From: Alphaproteobacteria bacterium
GTDB lineage: Bacteria; Pseudomonadota; Alphaproteobacteria; Rhizobiales; Amorphaceae
Length of the DNA stretch: 35,791 nucleotides
NCBI GenBank assembly: GCA_030431335.1
Contig: JAUIJH010000039.1
Coordinates: forward strand, 1 to 35,791
Reading direction: 5' to 3'
The notes beneath the pieces are model-generated. The model was not told the origin of the DNA, did not search any database, and worked only from the letters and a program-made list of their open reading frames with translations. Positions 8,038-17,258 of this stretch are shown piece by piece (positions within the stretch are counted from its first letter, which is position 1; each line of letters begins with the position of its first letter). A program made the translations under genes and the position numbers.

Positions 8038-10520
8038 TGCGCGGGCTCCAGGGTGCGCGCGGGCGCCGAGGGCGGCTTCGGCTCGAAGTGCCGGAATTCG
8101 CTGACGTGCCCCTGCGTCGGCTCGGGCTTGGCGCGCTCCGCCCAGGGATCGACCTGCGCGAATTTCTGGCTGACAACGAAGCGGTCGAAGTACGCCTTGC
8201 GTCCCTGCGGGTCGTCGACGATCTGCGCCCGCACGGTGTCGAGCCCGAGGCGCTTGGCCCACTTGTAGATCCGCTCCAGGTAGTGCCCGGTCTCGCGGTA
8301 CATCTGGACGAGGGCGACGATGTGCTCCAGCGCATCATCCTCGCTGGCAACGAGGGTGAGGACCTCGGTGCCCTTGATGTCGAGCCCCGCGGCCCCGGCG
8401 AAGTGGATCTCGTAGCCCGAATCCACGCAGACGACGCCCACGTCCTTGCACGTCGCCTCCGCGCAGTTCCGCGGGCAGCCGGAGACCGCCATCTTCACCT
8501 TCGCCGGCGTCCAGGAGCCCCACATGAACTTCTCGATGCGCACGCCGAAGCCGGTCGAGTCCTGCGTCCCGAAGCGGCACCAGTCGGTGCCGACGCACGT
8601 CTTCACCGTCCTGAGGCCCTTGGCGTATGCGTGGCCGGAGACGAAGCCCGCCTTGCCGAGATCGGCCCACACCGCCGGAAGGTCCTCCTTGCGGATGCCC
8701 AGCATGTCGATCCGCTGGCCGCCGGTGACCTTCACCGCGGGTATCTCGAACTTGTCGACCACGTCGGCGATGGCGCGCAGCTCGGCGGCGGACGTCTGCC
8801 CGCCCCACATCCGCGGCACGACGGAATAGGTGCCGTCCTTCTGGATGTTGGCGTGCGCGCGCTCGTTGATGAAACGGGACTGGAAGTCGTCCTCGTACTC
8901 TTCGGGCCAGTCGGCCACGAGATAGTAGTTGAGCGCCGGCCGGCACTTGGCGCAGCCGTTGGGCGTCGACCATTCCAGCTCCTGCATCACGGCCGGAATG
9001 GTCTTGAGCGCCTTCGCCTTGATGAGGCGGCGCACGTCGTCGTGGCCGAGCCGGGTGCAGCCGCACATCGCCTGTACGGCGAGGGGGTTATAGGCATCGC
9101 CGAGAGTGAGCTTCAGCAACTGCTCCACGAGGCCGGAACAGGTGCCGCAGCTCGCCGACGCCTTGGTGTGCGCCCGCACCTCGTCGATGGACGACAGCTT
9201 CTTCTCGCTGATCGCCTGTTCGATCTGCCCTTTGCACACGCCGTTGCAGCCGCAGATCTCGGCATCAGCCGGCAAGGCTGCAACGGCCGCCGTAGGGTCC
9301 AGCGGGCTCGCCCCCGCGAACGCCTGCCCGAAGATCAGCGTGTCGCGCAGGTCGGCGACGTCCGCCTGGTCCTTCAGCATCTGGAAGTACCACGCGCCGT
9401 CCGCCGTATCGCCATAAAGGACGACGCCCTGGACCTTGTTCTGCTTCAGGACGAGGCGCTTGTAGACGCCGCTCGCCGCGTCGCGCAGGACGATGTCCTC
9501 GCGGTCTTCGCCGTCCGCGAAGTCGCCGGCGGAGAACAGGTTGATGCCCGTGACCTTCAGCTTGGTCGAGGTGACGGAGCCCTGATAGGTGCGCGTGCCG
9601 CCGGTGAGCTGGTCGGCGATCACGGCCGCCATCTCGTAGAGCGGCGCGACGAGGCCGTAGCACGTGCCGCGGTGCTCCACGCACTCGCCCACGGCGAAGA
9701 CATCGGGGTCGGAGGTGCGCAGCGTATCGTCGACCAGGATGCCGCGCCCGGCGTCCAGCCCCGCCTCCTTGGCAAGGCCGGTGGAGGGGCGGATGCCGAC
9801 GGCCATCACCACCATGTCGGCCGGGATCTCGCGCCCGTCCTTGAGGCGCACGCCGGTGACGTGCGTATCGCCGGAGATCGCCTCGGTGTTGGCCTTGGTG
9901 ATGACCTCGATGCCGCGCGTTGCGATGGCCTTTTCCAGGAGGTAGCCCGCCGCGGGGTCGAGCTGCCGCTCCATCAGCGTTTCCGACAGGTGGATGACGG
10001 TGACGCGCATTCCGCGCATTGCGAGGCCGGCCGCTGCCTCCAGGCCCAGGAGGCCGCCGCCGATCACCACGGCGCGCCGCCCGCCGGGCTTGGCGGCGGA
10101 GATCATCTTCTCCACGTCCTCCAGGTCGCGGTAGGTGACGACGCCTTCCAGGTCATGGCCCGGCACGGGGATCACGAACGGGTTGGAGCCGGTGGCGATG
10201 AGCAGCGTGTCGTAGTGCGCCGCCGTGCCGTCCTCGGCGGTCACGCGCTTGGCGTCGCGGTCGATCCCGGTGATGCGCTTGCCCTGGTGCAGCGTGATGC
10301 CGCGCGCGGCGTACCAGTCGTCGTCGTGGATGATGATGTCTTCGTAGGTCTTCTCGCCGGACAGGACCGGCGAGAGCATGATGCGGTCGTAGTTCACCCG
10401 CGGCTCGGCGTTGAAGATGGTGACGTCGTAGGCGTCCGGCGCGGCCTCGAAGAGGCGTTCCAGCACGCGGCCCGGCGCCATGCCGTTGCCGATGACGACG
10501 AGGCGTTTCTTCTCGGTCAT
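8034..10520 (-). CDS. nirB: NAD(P)H-dependent assimilatory nitrite reductase large subunit
   Basis: An 828-residue cytoplasmic enzyme that reduces nitrite to ammonium. Domains in order: an FAD/NADH oxidoreductase (about 1-320; VVIGNGMAPGR, then VVIGGGLLGLEAA); two BFD-like [2Fe-2S] regions (ICGCNGVCKG, then SCGTCSG; MCGCTRLGHD, then GCAKCRP, about 420-540); and the sulfite/nitrite reductase domains. The siroheme-[4Fe-4S] ligands are C642-x5-C648 and C682-x3-C686. The start is ATG 10520 with AGGGA seven bases upstream, 11 bases after the GAF-repeat gene. It is part of the nrt-nir-nas operon and depends on the siroheme made by cysG downstream. Confidence 0.96.
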   Translation of the reverse strand: MTEKKRLVVIGNGMAPGRVLERLFEAAPDAYDVTIFNAEPRVNYDRIMLSPVLSGEKTYEDIIIHDDDWYAARGITLHQGKRITGIDRDAKRVTAEDGTAAHYDTLLIATGSNPFVIPVPGHDLEGVVTYRDLEDVEKMISAAKPGGRRAVVIGGGLLGLEAAAGLAMRGMRVTVIHLSETLMERQLDPAAGYLLEKAIATRGIEVITKANTEAISGDTHVTGVRLKDGREIPADMVVMAVGIRPSTGLAKEAGLDAGRGILVDDTLRTSDPDVFAVGECVEHRGTCYGLVAPLYEMAAVIADQLTGGTRTYQGSVTSTKLKVTGINLFSAGDFADGEDREDIVLRDAASGVYKRLVLKQNKVQGVVLYGDTADGAWYFQMLKDQADVADLRDTLIFGQAFAGASPLDPTAAVAALPADAEICGCNGVCKGQIEQAISEKKLSSIDEVRAHTKASASCGTCSGLVEQLLKLTLGDAYNPLAVQAMCGCTRLGHDDVRRLIKAKALKTIPAVMQELEWSTPNGCAKCRPALNYYLVADWPEEYEDDFQSRFINERAHANIQKDGTYSVVPRMWGGQTSAAELRAIADVVDKFEIPAVKVTGGQRIDMLGIRKEDLPAVWADLGKAGFVSGHAYAKGLRTVKTCVGTDWCRFGTQDSTGFGVRIEKFMWGSWTPAKVKMAVSGCPRNCAEATCKDVGVVCVDSGYEIHFAGAAGLDIKGTEVLTLVASEDDALEHIVALVQMYRETGHYLERIYKWAKRLGLDTVRAQIVDDPQGRKAYFDRFVVSQKFAQVDPWAERAKPEPTQGHVSEFRHFEPKPPSAPARTLEPAQ

Positions 10521-10531
10521 GTTCGTGTCCC

Positions 10532-11488
10532 TCAAAGGTACCAGACGGCGACGGCGGCGAGCCCCGCGTCGCGGTAGACCGGCAGCGCGACCAGCGTCGC
10601 GAGCCCCGCCACCTTGGCGGCGGAGGCGATGGCGTCCGGCTCGGCCGAAAGGTCGGCGCTGACCGCCGGCACGCCGGTCGCGGCCGCCGTCCCGATGGCG
10701 CCTTCGCCCATGGCCAAGGTGAGCGGCGCGGCGCCGAGGAGGCCGGCGATCTCGCAAAACCCGTCGCTGAGACGCAGCGTGCCGTCCGCCTGCGGGCTCC
10801 ACACCTCGAAGCGCCGGGCGATGGGGGTCGCGAGCGCGGAGAGCATCGTCATCACGTAGGTGCCGGGCTTGCCGGTATGGACCGGCACGCCGATGCCGCG
10901 GGAGATGCCGACTTCCGCCGCCTTTTCCCAGCGCAGGAAGCGGGGCGCGCGCAGGTCGGCGAAGACGACGGGCACCTCGCGCTCCCACGTCTGGCCCGGC
11001 AGCCCCGAGCCCTTCCGGAAGTTGACGTGCCGGGCCGTCCACTCGAACACGTCCGCGGTGCCGTAGTAGCCGTCGGCGAGCTCCATTTCGTAGGAGTCGG
11101 CCGGCGTGTGCCACACCTCGACCGCGCCGATGTGCTCGCGGTCCTCGCCGCAGAACAGCACCAGCACCGACGTCAGCATCTCGCCCTTGAAGACCGGGAT
11201 GGCGACCGCGCAGGTGAGCCCCGCCGCCTCCGCCGCCGCCCCGCGCTTGAAGTAGGAGCCGACGAGATCCTTCAGCACGATGGGCCTCGCGGAGGCCCAG
11301 GCCCGGCCCGGCAGCCCCTCGTCGAAGGCGAAGCGCGTCTCGCGGGCCACGCGCTCGAAATCGCCGAGATTGCCGTAGAGGCCATCTTTCAGGACGAGCG
11401 TGTCGTCCTCGCCGGGCACCCACACCTCGGTCACGCGGATGAAGGGCCGCTTGCCGATCATCACGTCCGCCTCGCTGAGCGTCTGCAT
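10532..11488 (-). CDS. Protein of three tandem GAF-like units, role unknown
   Basis: A 318-residue soluble protein in the middle of the nitrate operon. I see three repeats of about 104 residues (near 18-113, 121-216 and 225-318). Each has an EVW start (21, 124, 228), a DG pair (35, 139, 242), a GLPG-like turn (GLPG 58, GLPG 162, GAIG 263) and a late AIPV/GVPV/ALPV strand, as in GAF sensor domains. No output domain, signal peptide or membrane segment is visible. The third unit has the most diverged GLPG turn. The start shares one base with the nrtCD stop. GAF proteins can bind nitrate (NreA of staphylococci), so a nitrate- or nitrite-sensing or enzyme-modulating role is a reasonable guess but unproven. 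Confidence 0.85.
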   Translation of the reverse strand: MQTLSEADVMIGKRPFIRVTEVWVPGEDDTLVLKDGLYGNLGDFERVARETRFAFDEGLPGRAWASARPIVLKDLVGSYFKRGAAAEAAGLTCAVAIPVFKGEMLTSVLVLFCGEDREHIGAVEVWHTPADSYEMELADGYYGTADVFEWTARHVNFRKGSGLPGQTWEREVPVVFADLRAPRFLRWEKAAEVGISRGIGVPVHTGKPGTYVMTMLSALATPIARRFEVWSPQADGTLRLSDGFCEIAGLLGAAPLTLAMGEGAIGTAAATGVPAVSADLSAEPDAIASAAKVAGLATLVALPVYRDAGLAAVAVWYL

Positions 11489-13221
11489 CACGCGGCCTCC
11501 GCCTTTTGACTGGATTCGCCGCCGAGGGTGGCGGAGGTCGTCTCGAGGGTGGCGAGGCGCTCGGGATCGGGCGTCGCGCCGCCTTCGTAGGCTTCCAGGA
11601 AGTCCAGAAGCGTCTGCCTGTAGCGGTAGTAGTCGGGGTGCTCGAGGAGGGCCTTGCGCGAGCGCGGCCGTGGCAGATCCACCCGCATGACGTGGCCGAT
11701 CCTGGCGTTGGGACCGTTGGTCATCATGACGACCTTGTCGGCGAGGAGGATCGCCTCGTCGACGTCGTGGGTGACGCAGACGGCGGTGACCTTCGTGCGC
11801 TTCCACACGTCCATCAGCACCTCCTGCAGCTCCCAGCGGGTCAGCGAATCGAGCATCCCGAACGGCTCGTCGAGCAGCAGGAGCTTGGGCGACAGCGCGA
11901 AGGCGCGGGCGATGCCCACACGCTGCTTCATGCCGTTGGAGAGGTCTTCGGCGCGCCTGTCCGCCGCCTCCGTCAGCCCGACGCGGGCGAGATAGTATTC
12001 GACGATCTCGCGGCGCTCCTTGCGGGAGGCGCGGGGATAGACTTCGTTCACCCCGATGGCGACGTTTTCGTAGGCCGTCATCCAGGGCATCAGCGATGGC
12101 GCTTGGAAGACCACCGCGCGCTCCGGCCCGGCGCCGTCCACCTCGCGGTTGTCGAGCACGATGCCGCCGGCCGAAATGTCGTTCAGCCCCGCCGTCATCG
12201 ACAGCACCGTCGACTTGCCGCAGCCGGAGTGGCCGATCAGGGTGACGAACTCGCCCTTGTCCATCTTGAGATCGAAGCCGTCGACCACCGTGAGGGGCCC
12301 CTTCGGCGTGGGGTAGATCTTCTTGACGCCGGCGAACTCCAGATAGCGCCGCTCCACCACCGACTTCGTCGCCTGCTTGTAGGCGCTCGGCAGCTGGGTG
12401 ATGGGGGTGACGTTGGGGAGACTCATCTCGCGCGTCTCGGCCTGCCGCTGCGCCCCCACGTCCATCAGGTACTTGGTGATCTCGGCGCGCAGCTTGGTGA
12501 AGGCGGGGTCCGAGTTCATGCCCGCCCGGTCGCGCGGCCTGGCGATGTCGACGCGAAATTCCGGCCCCAGCGTGGCGGCCGGCGCGGGCGTCAGCGGGAT
12601 GATGCGGTCGGCGAGCAGGATCGCCTCGTCGACGTCGTTGGTGATGAGGATCACCGTCTTGCGGTCGCTCTCCCAGATCGCCTCGATCTCGTCCTGCAGC
12701 TTGGCGCGGGTGAGCGCGTCGAGCGCCGAGAGCGGCTCGTCGAGAAGCAGGGTTTCCGGGCTCATGGCGAGCGCGCGGGCGACCGCGACGCGCTGGCGCA
12801 TCCCGCCCGAAAGTTCCGCGGGCTTGCGGTCCCTGGCGTGGCCGAGGCCCACCATCTCCACCGCCTTGTCGACCCGCGCCCGGCGCACCGCCCGGCTCTC
12901 CTTGGGGAACACCTGGTCCACGGAGAGCGCGACGTTCTTTTCCGCCGAGAGCCACGGCATCAGCGAATAGGACTGGAACACCACGCCCCGGTCCGGCCCC
13001 GGTCCGGTGATGGGCTCGCCCTTGAGGAGAATCTGGCCGGAGTCGGGCGCGATCAGCCCGGCGATGGCCGAGATCAGCGTCGTCTTGCCGGACCCGGAGA
13101 AGCCGACGATGGCGACGAACTCGCCCTCTTCGACCGCAAGGTTCACGTCCTTCAGAACCTCGGTGCGGTCCGGCCCGTCGCCGTAGTGCTTGGAGACATT
13201 GTTGAGCGTCAGGTACGTCAT
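11488..13221 (-). CDS. Nitrate ABC transporter, fused double ATPase (NrtC/NrtD-like)
   Basis: A 577-residue protein with two complete ABC ATPase domains joined by a ~50-residue linker, powering NrtB. Domain 1: Walker A GFSGSGKT (40-47), signature LSGGM (137-141), Walker B LLLDE (158-162); the switch histidine is replaced by N195 (TNDVDEA). Domain 2: Walker A GHSGCGKS (330-337), signature LSNGM (427-431), Walker B (447-452) and the expected H485 (THDVDEA). In cyanobacteria the two ATPases are separate and NrtC carries a binding-protein-like tail; here both lie in one chain without that tail. ATG 13221 follows nrtB by nine bases. Confidence 0.92.
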   Translation of the reverse strand: MTYLTLNNVSKHYGDGPDRTEVLKDVNLAVEEGEFVAIVGFSGSGKTTLISAIAGLIAPDSGQILLKGEPITGPGPDRGVVFQSYSLMPWLSAEKNVALSVDQVFPKESRAVRRARVDKAVEMVGLGHARDRKPAELSGGMRQRVAVARALAMSPETLLLDEPLSALDALTRAKLQDEIEAIWESDRKTVILITNDVDEAILLADRIIPLTPAPAATLGPEFRVDIARPRDRAGMNSDPAFTKLRAEITKYLMDVGAQRQAETREMSLPNVTPITQLPSAYKQATKSVVERRYLEFAGVKKIYPTPKGPLTVVDGFDLKMDKGEFVTLIGHSGCGKSTVLSMTAGLNDISAGGIVLDNREVDGAGPERAVVFQAPSLMPWMTAYENVAIGVNEVYPRASRKERREIVEYYLARVGLTEAADRRAEDLSNGMKQRVGIARAFALSPKLLLLDEPFGMLDSLTRWELQEVLMDVWKRTKVTAVCVTHDVDEAILLADKVVMMTNGPNARIGHVMRVDLPRPRSRKALLEHPDYYRYRQTLLDFLEAYEGGATPDPERLATLETTSATLGGESSQKAEAA

Positions 13222-13230
13222 GTCCGCCGC

Positions 13231-14319
13231 CTATCGCTTGGAGGAGAAGGTGAAGGCAGCCTGCAGCGCGTACATCAGCCGGTCGAGCAGGAAGCCGACC
13301 ACGCCGATGGTGAGCACCGCCACGATGATGCGCGCCAGCGAGTCCGATGAGCCGTTCTGGAACTCGTCCCACACGAATTTGCCGAGGCCGGGGTTCTGCG
13401 ACAGCATCTCCGCCGCGATCAGCACCATCCAGCCGACGCCGAGCGACAGGCGAAGCCCGGTGAAGATCAGCGGCAGCGAGGAGGGGAGCACCACCTTCGT
13501 CACCATCTTCCACGTGGGCAGCCGCAGCACGCGGGCGACGTTGGTGAGGTCCTTGTCGACGCTGGCGACGCCCAGCGCGGTGTTGATCAGCGTCGGCCAC
13601 AGCGAGCACAGCGTCACCACGATGGCCGAGATCAGCATGGATTTCGGCATCGCCTCGGACGCGTCGACGTAGGTGGCCGAGACGACCATGGTCACGATCG
13701 GCAGCCAGGCCAGCGGCGACACGGGCTTGAAGATCTGGATGAGCGGGTTGATCGCCCCGTTGACCGAGCGCGACAGGCCGGCCGCGATGCCGAGCGGCAC
13801 GGCGACCACGGTGGCGAAGACGAAGCCGAGCACCACCGTCTTCAGCGAGGTGAAGATCTGGTCGACATAGGTCGGCGCGCCGGTGTAGCTGCGCCACTTC
13901 ACCCGATCGCCCTTGCCCTCTTCGACGAGCTTGGCGTTGCGCGTGTCCTGCCGCTCGTAGAAGGCGGCGGCCTTTTCGCGCTCGCGGGCATGGTCTTCCA
14001 GGAGATTGCCGGCCTGGCTCCAGACGGCGGCCGGGCCGGGGATGGCGCCCAGCGAGGTCTGCACCTGGGGCGCCAGGAGCGCCCATGCGGCGAGGAAGAT
14101 CCCGACGCCGATCAGCGGGATGACGAGGCTCTGCATCAGTTCGCCGAGCTGCGCCTTGACGTTGTCACCCGCCGCGATCCGCAACAGCGGGGTGATGAAG
14201 CCGAGGCCCACCACGCCGAACCACCCGGCGGAGCGATTGATGATCGCGAAGCGGCGCTCGCGGCGCGCCTCCTTGGCGCGGAGCATTTCCGGCTCGGGTC
14301 CTGCTGTGGTGATGGTCAT
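13231..14319 (-). CDS. nrtB: Nitrate ABC transporter permease
   Basis: A 362-residue inner-membrane protein of the BPD_transp_1 family. A membrane segment near residues 60-80 (LVIPLIGVGIFLAAWALLA) precedes a ~75-residue charged periplasmic insertion (DHAREREKAAAFYERQ region). A further five or so segments then hold the permease core, with the ATPase-contact loop around RVLRLPTWKMVTKVVLPSSLP. It is longer than cyanobacterial NrtB (about 280) because of the N-terminal region and the insertion. It is separated from nrtA by 77 bases that hold a stable hairpin. Confidence 0.93.
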   Translation of the reverse strand: MTITTAGPEPEMLRAKEARRERRFAIINRSAGWFGVVGLGFITPLLRIAAGDNVKAQLGELMQSLVIPLIGVGIFLAAWALLAPQVQTSLGAIPGPAAVWSQAGNLLEDHAREREKAAAFYERQDTRNAKLVEEGKGDRVKWRSYTGAPTYVDQIFTSLKTVVLGFVFATVVAVPLGIAAGLSRSVNGAINPLIQIFKPVSPLAWLPIVTMVVSATYVDASEAMPKSMLISAIVVTLCSLWPTLINTALGVASVDKDLTNVARVLRLPTWKMVTKVVLPSSLPLIFTGLRLSLGVGWMVLIAAEMLSQNPGLGKFVWDEFQNGSSDSLARIIVAVLTIGVVGFLLDRLMYALQAAFTFSSKR

Positions 14320-14353
14320 GGTCTGTGCAATTCCCTGTGGGGGATGGGGGGCG

Positions 14354-14374
14354 GCGCCCTCGTCACGAGGGCGC
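14354..14374 (-). repeat. Intercistronic hairpin between nrtA and nrtB
   Basis: GCGCCCTC (14354-14361) pairs perfectly with GAGGGCGC (14367-14374) around the loop GTCAC. No T-run follows on the minus strand. Such hairpins after binding-protein genes usually protect the 3' end of the upstream message, so that the binding protein is made in excess over the permease. Confidence 0.55.
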
Positions 14375-14396
14375 GGCAATTCACGGGGCGGCGGCG

Positions 14397-15797
14397 TCAG
14401 CCGCCGACGACCTCGGATCCTTCGACCCGCTGCTCGCCCTTCAGTCCGATGGGGAAATGGCCGAGATACTCGTTCGGCTTGCGGCCATCGAACTCGACAT
14501 CGTCGATGAATTCGCTCTGGACTTCGCGGTAGCCGTCGGAACCGAAGGGGAAGTCCGCCTCGTCGACGAACCCTTCCTCGACGAGGAGGCGCGCGGCTTT
14601 TTCGTAGATGTCCGGCCGGTAGACGGATTTGGCGACCTCGTCGTACCAGCTGTCGCCCTTCGGCTCGGCGATCTGGCCCCAGCGCCGCATCTGGGTGAGG
14701 TACCAGACCGCGTCGGAGTAATAGGGGTAGGTGGCGAAGTATCGGTAGAAGACGTTGAAGTCCGGGATCTCGCGCTTGTCGCCCTTCTCGTATTCGAACG
14801 TGCCGGTCATCGAGTTGGCGATGACGTCCGCATCCGCGCCCACGTATTTCGGCTGCGACAGGATCTCCACCGCCTCCATGCGATTGGCGTTGTCGTTCTC
14901 GTCGAGCCACTTGGCGGCGCGGATCAGCGCCTTGACGATGGCGAGCGTGGTATTGGGGTTTTCGTCCGCGAATTCCTGGGTGATGCCGAAGACTTTCTCC
15001 GGGTTGTTCTTCCAGATTTCGTAGTCCGTGATCACCGGCACGCCGATCCCCTTGAAGACGGCCTGCTGGTTCCACGGTTCGCCCACGCAGTAACCGTAGA
15101 TGGTGCCGGCCTCGAGCGTGGAGGGCATCTGCGGCGGCGGCGTCACCGACAGGAACGCTTCGGCCATGATCTGGCCGGAGGTGTCGGATGGCGAATAGAA
15201 GCCGGGATGGATGCCACCCGCGGCGAGCCAGTAGCGCAGCTCGTAGTTGTGGGTGGAGACGGGGAAGACCATGCCCATGTCGAAGCGGCGGCCCTCGGCC
15301 TTGAATTTTTCGACGACGGGCTTCAGCGCATCGGCCTTGATCGGGTGCTGCGGCAGGCCGTCCGCGCCGGTCGGCACGTTCTCCTTCATCAGCGACCAGA
15401 CCTCGTTGGACACGGTGATGCCGTTGCCGTTGAGGTCCATCGAGAAGGGGGTGATGATGTGCGCCTCGGTGCCGTAGCCGATGGTCGCCGCGAGCGGCTG
15501 ACCGGCCAGCATATGCGCGCCGTCGAGTTCGCCGGTGATCACGCCGTCGAGCAGGACCTTCCAGTTCGCCTGCGCTTCCAACGTGACGAACAGGCCTTCG
15601 TCCTCGAAGTAGCCCTTCTCGTAGGCGATGGCGAGCGGCGCCATGTCGGTCAGCTTGATGAAGCCGAAGGTGAGCTCGTCTTTCTCGACGTCGAGCCAGA
15701 CCGTTTCCTGCGCCTCGGCCACGGATGCAACGGTCAGCGCGGTGGAGGCGAACAGCGCGGCGATGAGCGCGCGGCGTGTCACAGCAAGGAGCGTCAT
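14397..15797 (-). CDS. nrtA: Periplasmic nitrate-binding protein
   Basis: A 466-residue binding protein of the NrtA/NasF/SsuA-like family. The signal peptide (about 1-29) contains [10 protein letters not shown] and is cut near SVAEA-Q; the twin arginine may mean Tat export, but the match is loose. The mature chain contains [21 protein letters not shown], the [14 protein letters not shown] segment and [10 protein letters not shown], which are typical of nitrate binders and shared with NasS. No lipobox Cys is seen. The start is ATG 15797, with GGAG five bases upstream. It is the first gene behind the leader terminator at 15838-15899, so its expression, and that of the whole nir-nas operon, should depend on NasT antitermination. 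Confidence 0.95.
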   Translation of the reverse strand: MTLLAVTRRALIAALFASTALTVASVAEAQETVWLDVEKDELTFGFIKLTDMAPLAIAYEKGYFEDEGLFVTLEAQANWKVLLDGVITGELDGAHMLAGQPLAATIGYGTEAHIITPFSMDLNGNGITVSNEVWSLMKENVPTGADGLPQHPIKADALKPVVEKFKAEGRRFDMGMVFPVSTHNYELRYWLAAGGIHPGFYSPSDTSGQIMAEAFLSVTPPPQMPSTLEAGTIYGYCVGEPWNQQAVFKGIGVPVITDYEIWKNNPEKVFGITQEFADENPNTTLAIVKALIRAAKWLDENDNANRMEAVEILSQPKYVGADADVIANSMTGTFEYEKGDKREIPDFNVFYRYFATYPYYSDAVWYLTQMRRWGQIAEPKGDSWYDEVAKSVYRPDIYEKAARLLVEEGFVDEADFPFGSDGYREVQSEFIDDVEFDGRKPNEYLGHFPIGLKGEQRVEGSEVVGG

Positions 15798-15837
15798 GAA
15801 ATCTCCATCCTTCGTGCGGTAGTGGATGAGCCAAAAC

Positions 15838-15899
15838 AAAAAACGCCGCAGGCACTCTAGAATCATCCTCAAAAGAGAAGTTCCAGGGCCGACGACGTT
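15838..15899 (-). terminator. Leader terminator upstream of nrtA
   Basis: AACGTCGTCGGC (15899-15888) pairs with GCCTGCGGCGTT (15853-15842), with one mismatch and two G-U pairs. The 3' arm runs into six T, then G and four more T. The apical part is long (34 bases) with only weak inner pairing. It lies about 40 bases before the nrtA start. Confidence 0.7.
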
Positions 15900-15963
15900 G
15901 CCGTTGCCATCTCGTCGCAAAAGCGACTGGGCGAATGCTGCACATCGGTTCGTTCCGATGTGC
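15838..15963 (-). promoter_or_regulatory. ANTAR (NasT) antitermination leader of the nrt-nir-nas operon
   Basis: P1 (15963-15940) is a perfect 9-bp stem (GCACATCGG/CCGATGTGC) with loop AACGAA. P2 (15903-15890) is CGGC/GTCG with loop AACGTC. Both hexaloops have A at position 1 and G at position 4, the hallmark of ANTAR target RNA. P2 is built from the 5' arm of the terminator (15899-15888), so P2 and terminator exclude each other. A further small hairpin GTCGC-TTTT-GCGAC (15927-15914) lies between them. The AT-richer stretch 15964-16030 just upstream is the likely promoter region, but I cannot name a clear -35/-10 or sigma-54 site. Confidence 0.78.
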
Positions 15964-16053
15964 GCGTTACAATTACGCTGAGGCGCGCAAGATAGAAAGA
16001 CTAAATTTCGTACAATTCAAAGCGCAATACTTGTGCATCTGCCGCAGCCGCGT

Positions 16054-17258
16054 TCAACCGGCCGACGGCGCCCGCACGGAGAAGCCGGCGACGTAGGCCG
16101 GCACGTCGGCCGGGTCGAACACGCGCCCGTCGAAGAAGCTGTCGTGGGCCGCCATCTGCTCGGTGGCGGGGCGGGACGGGCCGGGCGCGCCATCCATCTC
16201 GGCGCCGGTGGCCGGCAGCATCACGTCCATGCCGGCGAAGGCGGCGCGGAAGAGGTCGGGCCGGTAGGCTTCTGCCGCGAGGCGCAGGCGCTCGGTCGTA
16301 TGCGTCGTCTGCCCCCATCGCACCATCTGCGAATAGAACCACAGCGCGTGCGAGGGCCACGGGAAGGCCGCTCCGCCCCGGTCGAACACCACGAAATCGT
16401 CTATTGTCTCCACCGGCGCGTCATCGAGCGGGATCTCGCCGGTCAGGCTGCGCAGGATCGCGCCCTCGTCGAGGTCCAACACGTCGGGCGAGGCGAGGAT
16501 GCGCGCGAGCTCGGCCCGGTTCTGCGGCGCGTCGGACCATTCCAGCGCGCGCTTTGCGGCGCGGATCAGCATGGCTGCCGTCTCGGGATCCGCCTCGACG
16601 TCCGCCTCGCGGACGCCGAGCACCTTTTCGGGTCCGAAGCGCCAGATCTGCGACTTGGTGGCGATCACGCGCGTCAGTCCCTCGTCCACGCCCACCGTCG
16701 GCCACGGCGCGCCGACGCAGAAGCCGTCGATCGCCCCGCTCCGCAGGTGGTCCACCACGTATTGCGGCGGCACCACCACGAGATCGACGTCGCGATCCGG
16801 GTCGACACCGGCCGAGCCCAGGAAATAGCGCAGCTCGTAATTGTGCGGCGAGAACGGATGCACCACCGCGCCGAGGCCGCGCGGCGGGCGATGACGGCGG
16901 CGAGCGCGCGCGCCTTGCCAGCCACGTCGTGCGGACCGGCGAAGGGCGCCGCCTCGCGCATCTCCTCGAACAGCGCGTTGGAAACGGAGATGGCGTTGCC
17001 GTTGAGCGAAAGGTTCATCAACGCCACCAGCGGCGGCTTGGGATTGCCGAGGGCGAGCTTGGAGGCGACGGTGATCGGCGCCAGGAGGTGTGCCGCATCG
17101 ATGGCGCCGATGGCGAGCTTGTCCCGCAGCGTCGCCCAGGATGCCTCGCGCGTCAGCTCCAGCGCGAGGCCTTCTTCGTGCGCGAAGCCGAGCGCGGCGG
17201 CGACCACGACCGCGGCGCTGTCGAGCAGGGGGATGAAGCCGACGCGGACGCGCTTCAC
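16054..17258 (-). pseudogene. nasS: NasS nitrate/nitrite sensor, interrupted by a one-base frameshift
   Basis: NasS is a cytosolic NrtA-like binding protein that holds NasT inactive until nitrate or nitrite binds. The first part (17258 to about 16880) starts MKRVRVGFIPLLDSAA without a signal peptide and contains NLSLNGNAISVSN. The rest continues in another frame (to the TGA at 16054) with VVHPFSPHNYELRYFLG, FCVGAPW and ALWFYSQMVRWGQ. Adding one base, for example a G in the GCGG stretch at 16877-16882, restores a 401-residue protein of normal length. This may be a sequencing error in GC-rich DNA or a true mutation. A true loss would free NasT and make the operon constitutive. ATG 17258 overlaps the nasT stop by four bases. 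Confidence 0.88.

Noticed and set aside
16054-16866. A separate short gene starting at MVHPFSPHN
   Set aside because: It is the C-terminal two-thirds of NasS in another frame; it lacks a family-like start and ribosome site.
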